Shown here piece after piece: positions 17,705 to 26,645 of a DNA stretch of 64,000 nucleotides (positions are counted from its first letter, which is position 1; every line of letters starts with the position of its first letter). The notes beneath the pieces are model-generated. The model was given only the letters and a program-made list of their open reading frames with translations. It searched no databases and was not told where the DNA came from. A program made the position numbers and the translations under genes. The DNA lies in assembly GCA_039984955.1 (NCBI GenBank), contig JBDWTN010000007.1:2984501-3048500 (forward strand), written 5' to 3'. Source of the stretch: Marinobacter alexandrii. Lineage in GTDB: Bacteria > Bacteroidota > Bacteroidia > Cytophagales > Cyclobacteriaceae.

Positions 17705-18431
17705 TAAAAAGAAGCTGATTGATGAGTATTTTGATGCGTCCACTTCAGTATCAAGAAAAGATGAAATTGAAAAAGAGTTAAGCAATTTGACAGAATCAAA
17801 TCCAGATCGTGTTCTGTTAGAACTTGGAAAAACCATTCAACTGGATGATGAAGTAGAAGATTTTCGAAGGAGAATGAGTATAATTGGTGAGCCTGAGAAA
17901 AAGTCTAAATCCTTTTTATTAAAGATTGCCGCTTCCCTATTACTGGTGGTATCTGTTATGGCAATTCTGATCAAGGTGTTACCTGAGAGTAGTTCTAATC
18001 AAGCAATTTTCCAAAGACATTATACACCTTATGATGGAGTGGTGATAGCAAGGAGTGACGCTCCGATAATCAACAAAGGAATCCTTGCTTATTTGGAAGG
18101 TGATTTTGAGGTTGCACTAGATGAACTTATTCAGGTTGAAGAACCTACAGGTCAATTCCGGCTAGTTATATCAAACTGTCATCTATCACTTGGTAATTGG
18201 GATCAAGCTCTAGCCATACTTAATCAGATTAATGATGCAGAAAGCCAAATGATACAGGATAATCGAGATTGGTATCTTGCAATTACTTACTTGCGTACAG
18301 ATCAGATTGAGAAATCATATAATCTCCTGAAATCTCTGAAAGAAAGAAATACTGACTTTATGGAAAAGGTTGAGGATCTTTTACGTGAATCTCTGTTTAA
18401 GGAAATAGAGGAAAGTGAGAAGAACTATTAG
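17697..18431 (+). CDS. Single-pass membrane protein with TPR-like domain, probable sigma partner
   Basis: A 244-residue protein: a charged cytoplasmic N-terminus of about 78 residues, one membrane helix at about 79-98 (LLKIAASLLLVVSVMAILI), and a periplasmic helical-repeat region (GNWDQALAILNQIND; DQIEKSYNLLKSLKE). The topology is that of an anti-sigma factor, and its gene overlaps the sigma gene. No zinc-type anti-sigma motif is seen, so this role is inferred. Its 3' end overlaps the convergent CHAT gene by 51 bases. Confidence 0.75.
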   Translation: MSDKKKLIDEYFDASTSVSRKDEIEKELSNLTESNPDRVLLELGKTIQLDDEVEDFRRRMSIIGEPEKKSKSFLLKIAASLLLVVSVMAILIKVLPESSSNQAIFQRHYTPYDGVVIARSDAPIINKGILAYLEGDFEVALDELIQVEEPTGQFRLVISNCHLSLGNWDQALAILNQINDAESQMIQDNRDWYLAITYLRTDQIEKSYNLLKSLKERNTDFMEKVEDLLRESLFKEIEESEKNY

Positions 18432-21400
18432 GCTAAATAGAAGAATTATAAACGTTAGATTATTTTTCCTAACTAATGGGTAGTCATCACCAACAAGAAC
18501 AAATGCACCCCAGAAAAAAGGATGTGACTTATTTGGACTTGCATTTTCTAAGAAGTGTAGCTTTGATAGCCTCAACGCCTCACTTTTGCCTTTACCATCC
18601 GCTAGTAATTCATAATAATGGCTCATTAGTTCGCTCGTGGATTCATCATCTACTTGCCAGTAACTCATGATTACATTTTGCACACCTGCATAGCTAAATC
18701 CTTTCGCTAAGCTTATTACTCCTTCGCCATTAACTAGTTTACCGGTTCCCGTTTTACATGCACTTAGTATTGCCAGATCTGCTTCAAGATCCATATTGAA
18801 TAATTCAAACGTATGAAGGAGGTTATCTTCAGTACTATCGATACTATTAGTAAAAACAAACTTTGATTTCATAGGATCATCATCATCCACAAAAGCATGC
18901 ATGGCCAGGTGAAGAACATCGAACGCTTTTGCCTTCTTTTTGAAGTTTTGCTCAGTTGCAGATTCTCCTTGATTTTCATCAGTGGAAAAGAAATTACTTA
19001 TTGTAGCAATCTCATCGTCATTCCACTTTAATGGCACATAATCATCTCTAAATCGAGTCAATTGTTCCAACCGATAGGGATCGGTCAGATTGTCATATGA
19101 AGGAGCAAAAGCCAGGACCTTAGGTGCATTTGATCTTACATGATCGGTGTTTTGAAAATCAGCTATGTAGTTGATCCTTATAGAATATCTCTTAATTAAA
19201 TATTCTGCTTCTTTAAAGTTCTTTGGTGGATCTTTTTTTGTTGACTTGACCAGTAGGTCAAAGGGTATCAAATGAGTTGCTCCGCTAGGAATAATAACAA
19301 GCTTATCAATGGACTCCTTTTCGAGTGTATTCTCAAAAGGCATTATCAATTTATCGTACAATAAAGATGAATTTATCAGCAGATCATCTGTTATCATTTC
19401 AGCATTTTCAAAACCGGAATTGAAATCTTTTATAAGACCTACCAGTGGTTGTGATTCCCCAATTACCTGGATTAGAGAATGCTTGTTCGTAAGTAAAAAT
19501 CCGTAAGTAGTGTTGTCTCCAACAAAATATTCCAGGACAGCTGTTTTACTCTCAAGTTTAGATTGGATCTTATCAATACTTGGGATAGAAGTACGATATC
19601 TTGATTTGAAATGGTCTTGGTGATTGTTTTTGATAACCTCCAACAAGCTATCCTTCTTTTGGTTTAGCACAAAGAGTCTACTTTGATAAAAATCAATCTT
19701 CAATGAATCTGATTCATTTAGTAGCATCGAATGGTAGTGATTGATATTTAGTTTCAGGTCTTGTTCCAGATCAATTATTTCAGGGGCAAGGATTTCTTTT
19801 AACAAAGTTCTCTCACTTAAAACTTCACTGAGCGTGACCGATTTGTCTACCTCAGAGTAATAAAAACAGTTCTTAAGGTACTCTTCGTTTTTTGTATGTA
19901 AATACGCAAGGTGGTTTAATTCTATAGCACCTTCGTAAATTCGATGTGTATAAGAGCTTAAGTCTATTTTGTCTTGAATTCTAGTGAAATCGATCCGTTG
20001 ATTAATTATTGTTTTATTCAACAATTCGTAAGCTGCCAAGGCTGCTTCCAAAATTATTTTTTCAGGATTTCTTTGATACATACTACTCAATACCTCTGCT
20101 TTAATATCTAACGCATCGAATAAATCCTCTTGATCAATTACTCCTTCAAGTGGTGGATTGTCATAGACGTTTTCATAATTCCAGTGTAAATGATTGAATT
20201 TCATGCTTTCCTGTAAAGCGATGAGGGCATCATCTAAATCACCACTATCTCGATAAACAAGCGCAAGATTTCTCCATGTTGCGAATAAATAACTTTTCGA
20301 ATTTTGAGTGTAATTATCAATTGCACTTTTTAAATGGTCCACGGCCTGATCATAAGCCTTGAATCGACTGTATATTTTCGATCTATTGTCAAAAAGAATC
20401 CCATACAAATCGCTTGATTTTGAAGTGTTGTCAACTAATTGAAATGCCTTGTCATTGTAAGCCAATGCTTTGGCGGAATCTCCTGTTTCCGAATAGCATC
20501 TCGATAAATCTCGATAAATAAAAACCTGATTATATGGATTTGATTTTTTCAGATCTTCTTCGAATACGAGACACTTTTTTAAATAATAAAGACTGGAATC
20601 AAAATTTTCATTTTCTTTAAATCCGTATGAAATGGTATGATAAAAAGAGGCTATTGATAAATTCTCTTCTCCAAATAGATTGGTATAGATCTGAATCGAT
20701 TTATTAAAAAGTTCATGTCCTTTTCTGAACTGATTTGTGTTGATAAAAGCCTTTCCGAGATTTCCCAAAACATCGGCATATAAAGAACCAGTATTTTTTA
20801 GTCTAACAAGAATATTTACTGCATTCTCTAGATACTCAATCGCACGATCATTCATTCCTCTATCTATATATATAGAGGCAAGGTTGTTTAGATCTTCTGC
20901 AACAAATAAATGATCATTTCCATAAAGTTCTTTATCTATTTCATAGGCCTTTTTATAGGTTTTGAGTAATTCTTCGAAATTACCGGTTTGAATGTAGATG
21001 TATCCCATATTTACATAAACTGCACTCAGCCCCGAGAGGCCCTCTTTTCCAAGTGGCTTAGAGATTCTTTCTGTCTCTTTAAAGTGATCAACTGCCTGTT
21101 GATTTTCCCCTTGGAACATGCAAATGATGCCTTTTTGTAAATAGGTCTCTCCAACGATTTTATGAGTCGGTCCGAAGTGTGCTAGTTCTTTCTCAAGGTT
21201 TTTAGATGCTAACTCTTGAGCTTCTTCTAATTTGTTTAATCTCCACAGATTTTGAATGATTCTATTTTCAGCGGTAAAGAATACCTCCATTGAGTCAATT
21301 TCAATAGATAGGGCCTTAACTCGGCTATAAACTTTTATACTCTCCTCATGAAGAGAATTATCTAATAATTGCTGACCATCCTTCATAAGAGAGTCAATCA

Positions 21401-21473
21401 AAGTAGTTTTTTTCGATTGAGCGAACACATAGCTGTTTAGAGCGCAGATAAGCAGGATTACGAAGAATCGCAT
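18381..21473 (-). CDS. TPR-CHAT protein, caspase-like protease with C-terminal membrane anchor
   Basis: A 1030-residue protein with a signal peptide (CALNSYVFAQ), a long array of tetratricopeptide repeats over about residues 30-450, a helical middle, and a CHAT domain over about 690-1000. The catalytic dyad is present: H859 in LHLAMHAF and C906 in LSACKTGTG, followed by EGVISLAKGFSYAG and MSYWQVDDESTSELM. The last 25 residues contain a membrane helix and a basic end. The signal peptide and tail place the CHAT domain in the periplasm. It is convergent with and overlaps the membrane TPR gene of the sigma operon. A CTCATT-AATTA-AATGAG palindrome lies at 21510-21526 upstream. Confidence 0.9.
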   Translation of the reverse strand: MRFFVILLICALNSYVFAQSKKTTLIDSLMKDGQQLLDNSLHEESIKVYSRVKALSIEIDSMEVFFTAENRIIQNLWRLNKLEEAQELASKNLEKELAHFGPTHKIVGETYLQKGIICMFQGENQQAVDHFKETERISKPLGKEGLSGLSAVYVNMGYIYIQTGNFEELLKTYKKAYEIDKELYGNDHLFVAEDLNNLASIYIDRGMNDRAIEYLENAVNILVRLKNTGSLYADVLGNLGKAFINTNQFRKGHELFNKSIQIYTNLFGEENLSIASFYHTISYGFKENENFDSSLYYLKKCLVFEEDLKKSNPYNQVFIYRDLSRCYSETGDSAKALAYNDKAFQLVDNTSKSSDLYGILFDNRSKIYSRFKAYDQAVDHLKSAIDNYTQNSKSYLFATWRNLALVYRDSGDLDDALIALQESMKFNHLHWNYENVYDNPPLEGVIDQEDLFDALDIKAEVLSSMYQRNPEKIILEAALAAYELLNKTIINQRIDFTRIQDKIDLSSYTHRIYEGAIELNHLAYLHTKNEEYLKNCFYYSEVDKSVTLSEVLSERTLLKEILAPEIIDLEQDLKLNINHYHSMLLNESDSLKIDFYQSRLFVLNQKKDSLLEVIKNNHQDHFKSRYRTSIPSIDKIQSKLESKTAVLEYFVGDNTTYGFLLTNKHSLIQVIGESQPLVGLIKDFNSGFENAEMITDDLLINSSLLYDKLIMPFENTLEKESIDKLVIIPSGATHLIPFDLLVKSTKKDPPKNFKEAEYLIKRYSIRINYIADFQNTDHVRSNAPKVLAFAPSYDNLTDPYRLEQLTRFRDDYVPLKWNDDEIATISNFFSTDENQGESATEQNFKKKAKAFDVLHLAMHAFVDDDDPMKSKFVFTNSIDSTEDNLLHTFELFNMDLEADLAILSACKTGTGKLVNGEGVISLAKGFSYAGVQNVIMSYWQVDDESTSELMSHYYELLADGKGKSEALRLSKLHFLENASPNKSHPFFWGAFVLVGDDYPLVRKNNLTFIILLFSLIVLLTFLYFLKQRFT

Positions 21474-21681
21474 AGTGAGTGGTGTTAGTAAGATTATGCA
21501 AAATAAGACCTCATTAATTAAATGAGTGAGAGTGAGTAAGAAGTAGAAATCTTATAAGATTAAAGATACAGTAATCAGTTTTGACGCCAACAAGCCAATC
21601 GAATAACGATATACTATAATTTATTCTATCTCTTGGTAGATGTCTTTATTGAGCATATCCTCTTCAGGGGAAAGAATTTTT

Positions 21682-22086
21682 TTACCTAAACATCCCACGC
21701 TTCCACCGATAGCTTACCATCAGATATATACCAATAATGTTTATTGCAGCTATAGAAATAAGCAGGGTAGAAGGAATCTCAGGAAGTTGCATTGCCCCCC
21801 AGTCAATAGTGAAGTTATTTCGTACTTTAAGAAGCCCACTGCTTAGAACGTTCATCAATTCTGGCGTTTTGATGGCCACACTTTCTGTTTGCATAAACAG
21901 ATAGATGAGTGTTCCAAAAAACAGCCCACCTATAATTACCCAAGCTTGCTTACTGATTAGTGGTTGGTATTCAAATACTTCAGATGACTTATCGATACGC
22001 TGCATCACCTGTTCGGTAATATCTAAAACAGGCTTAGTCTCACTTTCCTTAAACAGGGTCTTTAAAAATTGATCTTCTCCGCTCAT
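21682..22086 (-). CDS. Two-pass membrane protein, probable anti-sigma factor
   Basis: A 134-residue protein. A cytoplasmic N-terminus of about 45 residues is followed by membrane helices at about 48-66 (AWVIIGGLFFGTLIYLF) and about 105-125 (TLLISIAAINIIGIYLMVSY). It starts one base after the stop of the ECF sigma gene. The position and topology suggest an anti-sigma factor; no known anti-sigma domain is identified. Confidence 0.75.
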   Translation of the reverse strand: MSGEDQFLKTLFKESETKPVLDITEQVMQRIDKSSEVFEYQPLISKQAWVIIGGLFFGTLIYLFMQTESVAIKTPELMNVLSSGLLKVRNNFTIDWGAMQLPEIPSTLLISIAAINIIGIYLMVSYRWKRGMFR

Positions 22087-22087
22087 G

Positions 22088-22657
22088 CTATAGTGTATTT
22101 TCTTTAACTCCCATTTCTTTTAAAATCTCCAATAGCTTCTTTCTACTTCTATGTAGCAAAATTTTCACATTGGAAATTGTCAAATCTGTTACTTCTGAAA
22201 TCTCCTTGATGGATGATTCACTATAATAAAATAAAGTTACTACAGATCTTTCATCCGGTTTGAGTTGATCCAATGCTTTCGCCAGAATGGCACTTCGATC
22301 ATCCAAATCCAATTTTCTTGATGGGCCATCCTCTCCTGCTGCATGAGAAGTTTCAGCTTTCTCTATTGATACTTTATCATGCACCTTTAGCCGAAACCTT
22401 GTCAAGCATCCAAAATATGCAATACGGATAAGCCAGGTAGAAAAAGCTGCCTCACCCCGAAATTGACTCAATGAGCGATACGCCTTCACAAAAGTATCCT
22501 GTACGACCTCCTCAGCATCCTCTTTGTTTCCCATCAGGTAATGAACATAACTATACACTTTAGCTTCATACTTATCCACCAGGATCGCAAAGTTGCGCCA
22601 CTCTCCAGCCAGGATTCGTTCGATAAGTTCAGCTTCGGTCTTCATGCTCATTTTCAC
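22088..22657 (-). CDS. ECF-type RNA polymerase sigma factor (RpoE-like)
   Basis: A 189-residue sigma factor with region 2 (YSYVHYLMGNKEDAEEVVQD, then TFVKAYRSLSQFRGEAAFSTW) and region 4 (LKPDERSVVTLFYYSESSIK, then EISEVTDLTISNVKILLHRSR). It heads a two-gene operon with the membrane protein. A candidate ECF promoter precedes it, mirrored on the other strand for the gene at 22770. Confidence 0.95.
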   Translation of the reverse strand: MKMSMKTEAELIERILAGEWRNFAILVDKYEAKVYSYVHYLMGNKEDAEEVVQDTFVKAYRSLSQFRGEAAFSTWLIRIAYFGCLTRFRLKVHDKVSIEKAETSHAAGEDGPSRKLDLDDRSAILAKALDQLKPDERSVVTLFYYSESSIKEISEVTDLTISNVKILLHRSRKKLLEILKEMGVKENTL

Positions 22658-22662
22658 CTTAG

Positions 22663-22731
22663 ACTACATGAATAGAGGATCGGTTACGATAAATTTTAAC
22701 TTTTTGTAACCTCCTTCCGAAAGGGGTAGTC
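22663..22731. promoter_or_regulatory. Mirror-image ECF-type promoters
   Basis: On the + strand, GTAACC at 22706-22711 is followed by 14 bases and then GTAGTC at 22726-22731. On the minus strand the same pair GTAACC-N14-GTAGTC reads from 22687 to 22662. GTAAC/-35 and GTC/-10 with about 16 bases between cores fits ECF promoters. It suggests that the sigma factor drives itself and the divergent gene. Confidence 0.6.
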
Positions 22732-22769
22732 AATGACCTTGAATTCGAATATTAATTTAAATAAAACAT

Positions 22770-23114
22770 ATGGAACCTCTTATAGTATTCTTAGCGCTCT
22801 TCGGTACAGTCTTCGGAATAGCGTATGTATTTCTGACCACCCGAAACAAGGAGCGCCTCGCACTCATTGAAAAAGGAGTAGACGCTTCATTGTTTGCTAC
22901 CAAGGGAGTGAAATTCTCAATAGCCAAGTTCATCCTCAACATCGCCTTACTCTTTATGGGCATAGGAACAGGTGTATTCATTGGTAATTATCTGGCCATA
23001 TCGCTACGTATGGATGAAGATGTTTTGATCCCATCCATGTTGTTCATTTTTGGAGGGCTAGGTTTGGTTGTAGGCTTTTTCATTACTAGAAGCTTAGAAA
23101 AAAGCGAAGAGTAA
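22770..23114 (+). CDS. Small membrane protein, DUF6249-like
   Basis: A 114-residue protein with three membrane helices: residues about 3-22, 50-75 and 85-107. The middle loop TTRNKERLALIEKGVDASLF is typical of the DUF6249 family, which in Bacteroidota often neighbours ECF sigma/anti-sigma pairs. Function unknown. It is divergent from the sigma gene and has the same promoter-like motif. A hairpin terminator follows at 23150. Confidence 0.85.
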   Translation: MEPLIVFLALFGTVFGIAYVFLTTRNKERLALIEKGVDASLFATKGVKFSIAKFILNIALLFMGIGTGVFIGNYLAISLRMDEDVLIPSMLFIFGGLGLVVGFFITRSLEKSEE

Positions 23115-23149
23115 AAAGGATACCAACTCAGACTAAGAAGGTGTGGGCC

Positions 23150-23172
23150 AAAGGGCTTACGCCTTTTTCTTT
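23150..23172 (+). terminator. Rho-independent terminator
   Basis: AAAGGGC-TTAC-GCCTTTTT followed by a C/T-rich tail, about 35 bases after the stop of the DUF6249-like gene. Confidence 0.65.
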
Positions 23173-23239
23173 CTTAGGAGAGAACTAGTCACTTTCTACA
23201 TCTGCTGATATTCGGGCCTGCCGGCAAAGGCAGGCTATC

Positions 23240-23310
23240 TGCTATATCCCTCCCTTTCAGTCCGGGGATGTCGCGCCTATCCCGTCTGGGTTGCTAAAGA
23301 ATTTGCCTTG
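23240..23310 (-). repeat. Dispersed repeat copy A (CAAGGCAAAT...ACGGGAT)
   Basis: On the minus strand from 23310: CAAGGCAAAT, about 17 bases, GACGGGATAG, then a G/C-richer tail. Copies B (26721) and C (35126) share the head and the ACGGGAT block at the same spacing. Mobile origin or RNA function is unknown. Confidence 0.65.
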
Positions 23311-23336
23311 AAAGTATTTCTTGACTCTGCAAGGAA

Positions 23337-23475
23337 GTGTCATACCATGCCTAACACGCATTTTCTGCTATTCTGAAGATACCGTATCAAGTATGGTATG
23401 ACAAGTTGGAGTAGCGCCATATTATATCATTCTGTCATACCGTGCTTGATCCGCAATGGAATTGACGGCATCCTA
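23337..23475. repeat. Palindromic repeats downstream of the GIY-YIG gene
   Basis: At 23375-23402, GAAGATACCGTATCAAG runs into TATGGTATGAC (arms ATACCGTA/TATGGTAT). At 23434-23475 a related GTCATACCGTGCTTGAT copy faces the other way, and a degenerate copy starts at 23337. These and the terminator and repeat A fill the 414-base gap between 23114 and 23529; no gene is seen there. Confidence 0.7.
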
Positions 23476-23528
23476 TTTCTTTCTTGGAAACTTCGATTAC
23501 TAAGAGGCACTGATTTATTGAACTATCG

Positions 23529-23825
23529 TCAAGACCAATTCTTAGATAAATCTTCCCACTTTGGATTTTCTTTCTCAATAAGCTCAACTTTCCATTGTCG
23601 CTTCCATTTCTTGATCAGTTTTTCTCTTTTGATTGCTTCGTTTACGTCATTATGAGTCTCAAACCACATAAGTTGATCCACTTGATATTTTCTTGTAAAA
23701 GATTTGGGATCTAGTTTTTGTTTATGCTCAAATATTCTCCGTTCAATGTCATTGGTCATTCCGGTATAAAGTACTGTCTTAGAATAATTTGTGAGAATAT
23801 AAACGTAGTATTCTTTGTATGGCAT
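23529..23825 (-). CDS. GIY-YIG nuclease family protein
   Basis: A 98-residue single-domain protein. YYVYILTNYSKTVLYTGMTN supplies the two-strand GIY-YIG core, ERRIFEHKQ the catalytic Arg helix, and a conserved Glu is in WFETHNDVNEAIKREK. Members of this UPF0213/SLX1-like group are small stand-alone nuclease domains of unclear role. It is embedded between palindromic repeats on both sides (23375-23475 and 23870-23938). Confidence 0.93.
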   Translation of the reverse strand: MPYKEYYVYILTNYSKTVLYTGMTNDIERRIFEHKQKLDPKSFTRKYQVDQLMWFETHNDVNEAIKREKLIKKWKRQWKVELIEKENPKWEDLSKNWS

Positions 23826-23869
23826 GCGGTCCTCCGAGTCAGCGTTTTTCTCTTTTCATATTCTCATCT

Positions 23870-23938
23870 GAAGATACCGCATCAAGTGCGGTATGACAAA
23901 CCACTGAAATGTCATGCCGTGCTAGACACGGCATCTTC
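23870..23938. repeat. Palindromic repeats upstream of the GIY-YIG gene
   Basis: At 23870-23897, arms ATACCGCA and TGCGGTAT flank TCAAG. At 23911-23938, ATGCCGTG and CACGGCAT flank CTAGA, in opposite orientation. Both carry the outer GAAGAT ... ATGAC boundary shared with copies near 23375 and 34889-34963. Confidence 0.75.
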
Positions 23939-23961
23939 CTAAAATACTTGTCGATAGCATC

Positions 23962-23994
23962 AGACTTCCGATGTTTTCAAAACATCGGAAGTCT
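23962..23994. repeat. 33-base perfect palindrome upstream of hrpB
   Basis: Arms AGACTTCCGATGTTTT and AAAACATCGGAAGTCT separated by a single C. It would form a 16-pair hairpin 39 bases before the hrpB start. A T run does not follow closely, so it is only a weak terminator candidate; a protein-binding or cruciform site is also possible. Confidence 0.75.
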
Positions 23995-24032
23995 TTCATG
24001 ATAGAAGACACTTGTGTCTAACTTCGCGGCTT

Positions 24033-26522
24033 ATGTCCTTCGATCCAAAATCCATTGATCTTCCTATAGTAGATGTTATTGATGATGTAAAGCATCACCT
24101 GTCGTCATCTTCCACCTTGATTGTACATGCTCCTCCAGGAGCAGGAAAGAGCACGTTGCTGCCATTGGCTTTGATCGAGGAAGCATGGCTTGAAGGTCAA
24201 AAAATTATTATGCTGGAACCTCGTCGGTTGGCAGCCAAATCCATTGCCATGCGGATGGCCGAACTGATAGGAGAGGAGGCAGGAGAGACCATTGGCTATC
24301 GCATTCGGTTCGAAACAAGGGTGAGTGAGCAGACGAAGATTGAGGTGGTAACCGAAGGGATTCTTACGCGCATGCTACATGGAGATAATTCTTTGGAAGG
24401 AATAGGGCTGGTGATCTTCGATGAATTTCATGAACGAAGTATTCATGCCGATGTAGCACTCGCACTTTGTAGAGAATCGCAGCAGGTACTACGATCAGAT
24501 CTTAAGATTATGGTAATGTCTGCAACTCTGGATATGCCTCAGCTTACAAGCGCACTTAAAGCAGAAGTAGTAGAGAGTAAGGGGCGGCAATATCCGGTAG
24601 AAGTATTTCATGCGGGTGATCAAGACATGATGATGATTGCCGAGATGACAGCCAATGTGATTGTAAAGGCCACAAAAGATCATGAAGGAGATGTGCTAGC
24701 ATTTTTTCCAGGGCAAGGGGAGATTACCAAATGTGAAGGAATCCTTCGGTCTAAGCTGAAAGGGTTTGCGTTGCATCCACTATATGGCCAACTTCCATAT
24801 GGCAAGCAGAAGGCAGCCATTCTCCCGAATCGAGATGGCAAGCGAAAAGTGGTGTTAGCTACAAACATTGCTGAAACTAGTTTAACGATTGAGGGAATCA
24901 AGATTGTAGTGGATACAGGTTTTGGTAGAACAATGAAATGGGATCCCAAAGCAGGGTTGTCTCGGTTAGAGACCATTCAGATATCAAAAGATTCTGCTGA
25001 TCAGCGAGCGGGACGAGCGGGACGATTAAGTGCTGGTGTATGCTATCGGATGTGGTCCAAAGCGACTGATGAACGATTGCAACCTCATCGTATTCCAGAA
25101 ATCATGGAGGCGGACCTTGCATCATTAGCATTAGATCTTGCACAATGGGGCATCACTGATCCCAATCAATTAACATGGCTGAGTCCACCACCAAGAGGAG
25201 CGTGGATGGCTGCTCTAGACACCTTGCACCAGCTAGATGCACTAGAGGATGGAAAAATCACGGAGCATGGCAAAAACATGCATGCTTTGCCGTGCCATCC
25301 AAGACTAGCACATATGCTGATTATGGCAGAGGAGGAAGATTTGGTTGCGCTAGCGGCTGATATAGCAGCAATGTTGGAAGAGCGAGACCCATTGGGAAGA
25401 GAAGCAGGTATTGATATCAATACGCGCATAGAAGTTTTACGTACGCACCGTAGAGAGAATAGAAAAGGAGGAAGATTTGATCGGATAGAAAAGGTGTCTG
25501 CTTCTTATCGAAAACTGTTTGATGAAGAACCAGATAACGACGAGTTTGATCCTTATGAAACAGGCCTCCTATTGACCCATGCATTTCCTGAGCGCATCGC
25601 CTTTGCTCGACCAGGCAACAATGCTCAGTTTAAGCTAGCGAATGGACGCATAGCTTCAGCAGGGCACAAGGATGATCTGGCACATGAATCATGGCTAGCG
25701 ATTGCCAACTTGGATGCGAGAGATGGCATGGGCAAAATTTTTATGGCCTCTCCTCTCAATCCGAAAGATTTGGCTTCTCGTGTCAAAGAGATAGAAGTAG
25801 TCGAATGGGATACCGAAGATGGAGGCCTGGTTGCCACGAAAGACCTAAGAATTGGAAGTATTGTATTGAAATCTGTCCCGCTTGCGGATTCCGATCCATC
25901 GCACTTGCAGCAAGCAATAGTAGATGCAATCAAAAAAGAAGGGCGCACACTTTTGGATTGGAATGAAGATGTGGAACAGCTACAGAATCGAATTTTAAGT
26001 TTGCGAAAATGGAGGCCATCTGAGGCCTGGCCAGACCTGAGTACAGATACGTTATCAATGACCAATGGAGAATGGCTTTCACCATACCTGAATGATATCA
26101 AAAAGCCACAGGATTTGAAGAAAATCAACCTGTATGCAGTGCTCTTCAATTCGCTTGAGTATGATATGCAGCAACGTGTGAATAAGTTAGCCCCATCCAA
26201 GATAGAAGTACCGAGTGGTTCATCGATCAAGATCATGTATCGGGACAATGGTGAAGCACCGGTCTTAGCTGCTCGAGTACAGGAGCTATTTGGCATGGCA
26301 GAAACACCAACAGTTAATGCAGGGAAACAATCGTTATTGATTCACTTGCTTTCCCCAGGATTCAAGCCTGTGCAGGTTACCGCTGATCTTAAAAACTTCT
26401 GGAATGAGACGTATTTTGAAGTACGCAAAGAACTGAAAAGACGCTATCCGAAACACTCTTGGCCCGATGACCCATGGACAGCTGAGGCAGTGAGAGGTGT
26501 GAAGCGACAAGAGCGCAGCTAA
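24033..26522 (+). CDS. hrpB: ATP-dependent helicase HrpB
   Basis: An 829-residue DExH-box helicase. Walker A is A33-PPGAGKST, motif II is DEFHER, and motif III MSATLD. Motif V/VI residues follow (ATNIAETSLTIEGI; DQRAGRAGRL), then the helicase-associated domain and the HrpB-specific C-terminal domain ending WPDDPWTAEA. HrpB is an RNA-helicase-type ATPase of poorly known role. ATG at 24033 is chosen over a TTG seven codons upstream because the family starts just before the helicase domain. Confidence 0.96.
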   Translation: MSFDPKSIDLPIVDVIDDVKHHLSSSSTLIVHAPPGAGKSTLLPLALIEEAWLEGQKIIMLEPRRLAAKSIAMRMAELIGEEAGETIGYRIRFETRVSEQTKIEVVTEGILTRMLHGDNSLEGIGLVIFDEFHERSIHADVALALCRESQQVLRSDLKIMVMSATLDMPQLTSALKAEVVESKGRQYPVEVFHAGDQDMMMIAEMTANVIVKATKDHEGDVLAFFPGQGEITKCEGILRSKLKGFALHPLYGQLPYGKQKAAILPNRDGKRKVVLATNIAETSLTIEGIKIVVDTGFGRTMKWDPKAGLSRLETIQISKDSADQRAGRAGRLSAGVCYRMWSKATDERLQPHRIPEIMEADLASLALDLAQWGITDPNQLTWLSPPPRGAWMAALDTLHQLDALEDGKITEHGKNMHALPCHPRLAHMLIMAEEEDLVALAADIAAMLEERDPLGREAGIDINTRIEVLRTHRRENRKGGRFDRIEKVSASYRKLFDEEPDNDEFDPYETGLLLTHAFPERIAFARPGNNAQFKLANGRIASAGHKDDLAHESWLAIANLDARDGMGKIFMASPLNPKDLASRVKEIEVVEWDTEDGGLVATKDLRIGSIVLKSVPLADSDPSHLQQAIVDAIKKEGRTLLDWNEDVEQLQNRILSLRKWRPSEAWPDLSTDTLSMTNGEWLSPYLNDIKKPQDLKKINLYAVLFNSLEYDMQQRVNKLAPSKIEVPSGSSIKIMYRDNGEAPVLAARVQELFGMAETPTVNAGKQSLLIHLLSPGFKPVQVTADLKNFWNETYFEVRKELKRRYPKHSWPDDPWTAEAVRGVKRQERS

Positions 26523-26550
26523 TAATTGAAAGACTTCATTGTCCACTCCT

Positions 26551-26607
26551 GTCATTTCGAGTAGGCGAGAAATCTATGCTTAAGATTTCTCCTATCGTCG
26601 AAAAGAC
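26551..26607. repeat. Imperfect inverted repeat (GTCATTTCGA family)
   Basis: GTCATTTCGAGTAGGCGAG plus AAATC is mirrored by GATTTCTCCTATCGTCG plus AAAAGAC, with about 9 bases between. It is a third family of intergenic palindrome in this window, located just after hrpB. Confidence 0.65.
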
Positions 26608-26645
26608 ATGGATGTAGATAGATACTAGAATGATGTTATTACTTT

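Noticed and set aside
23337-23938. Possible CRISPR array because of repeated palindromes.
   Set aside because: Copies alternate in orientation, spacing is irregular, a gene lies between them and no cas genes are seen.
25625-26296. A 223-codon minus-strand frame within hrpB.
   Set aside because: It is antisense to well-conserved HrpB sequence and has no recognisable domain.
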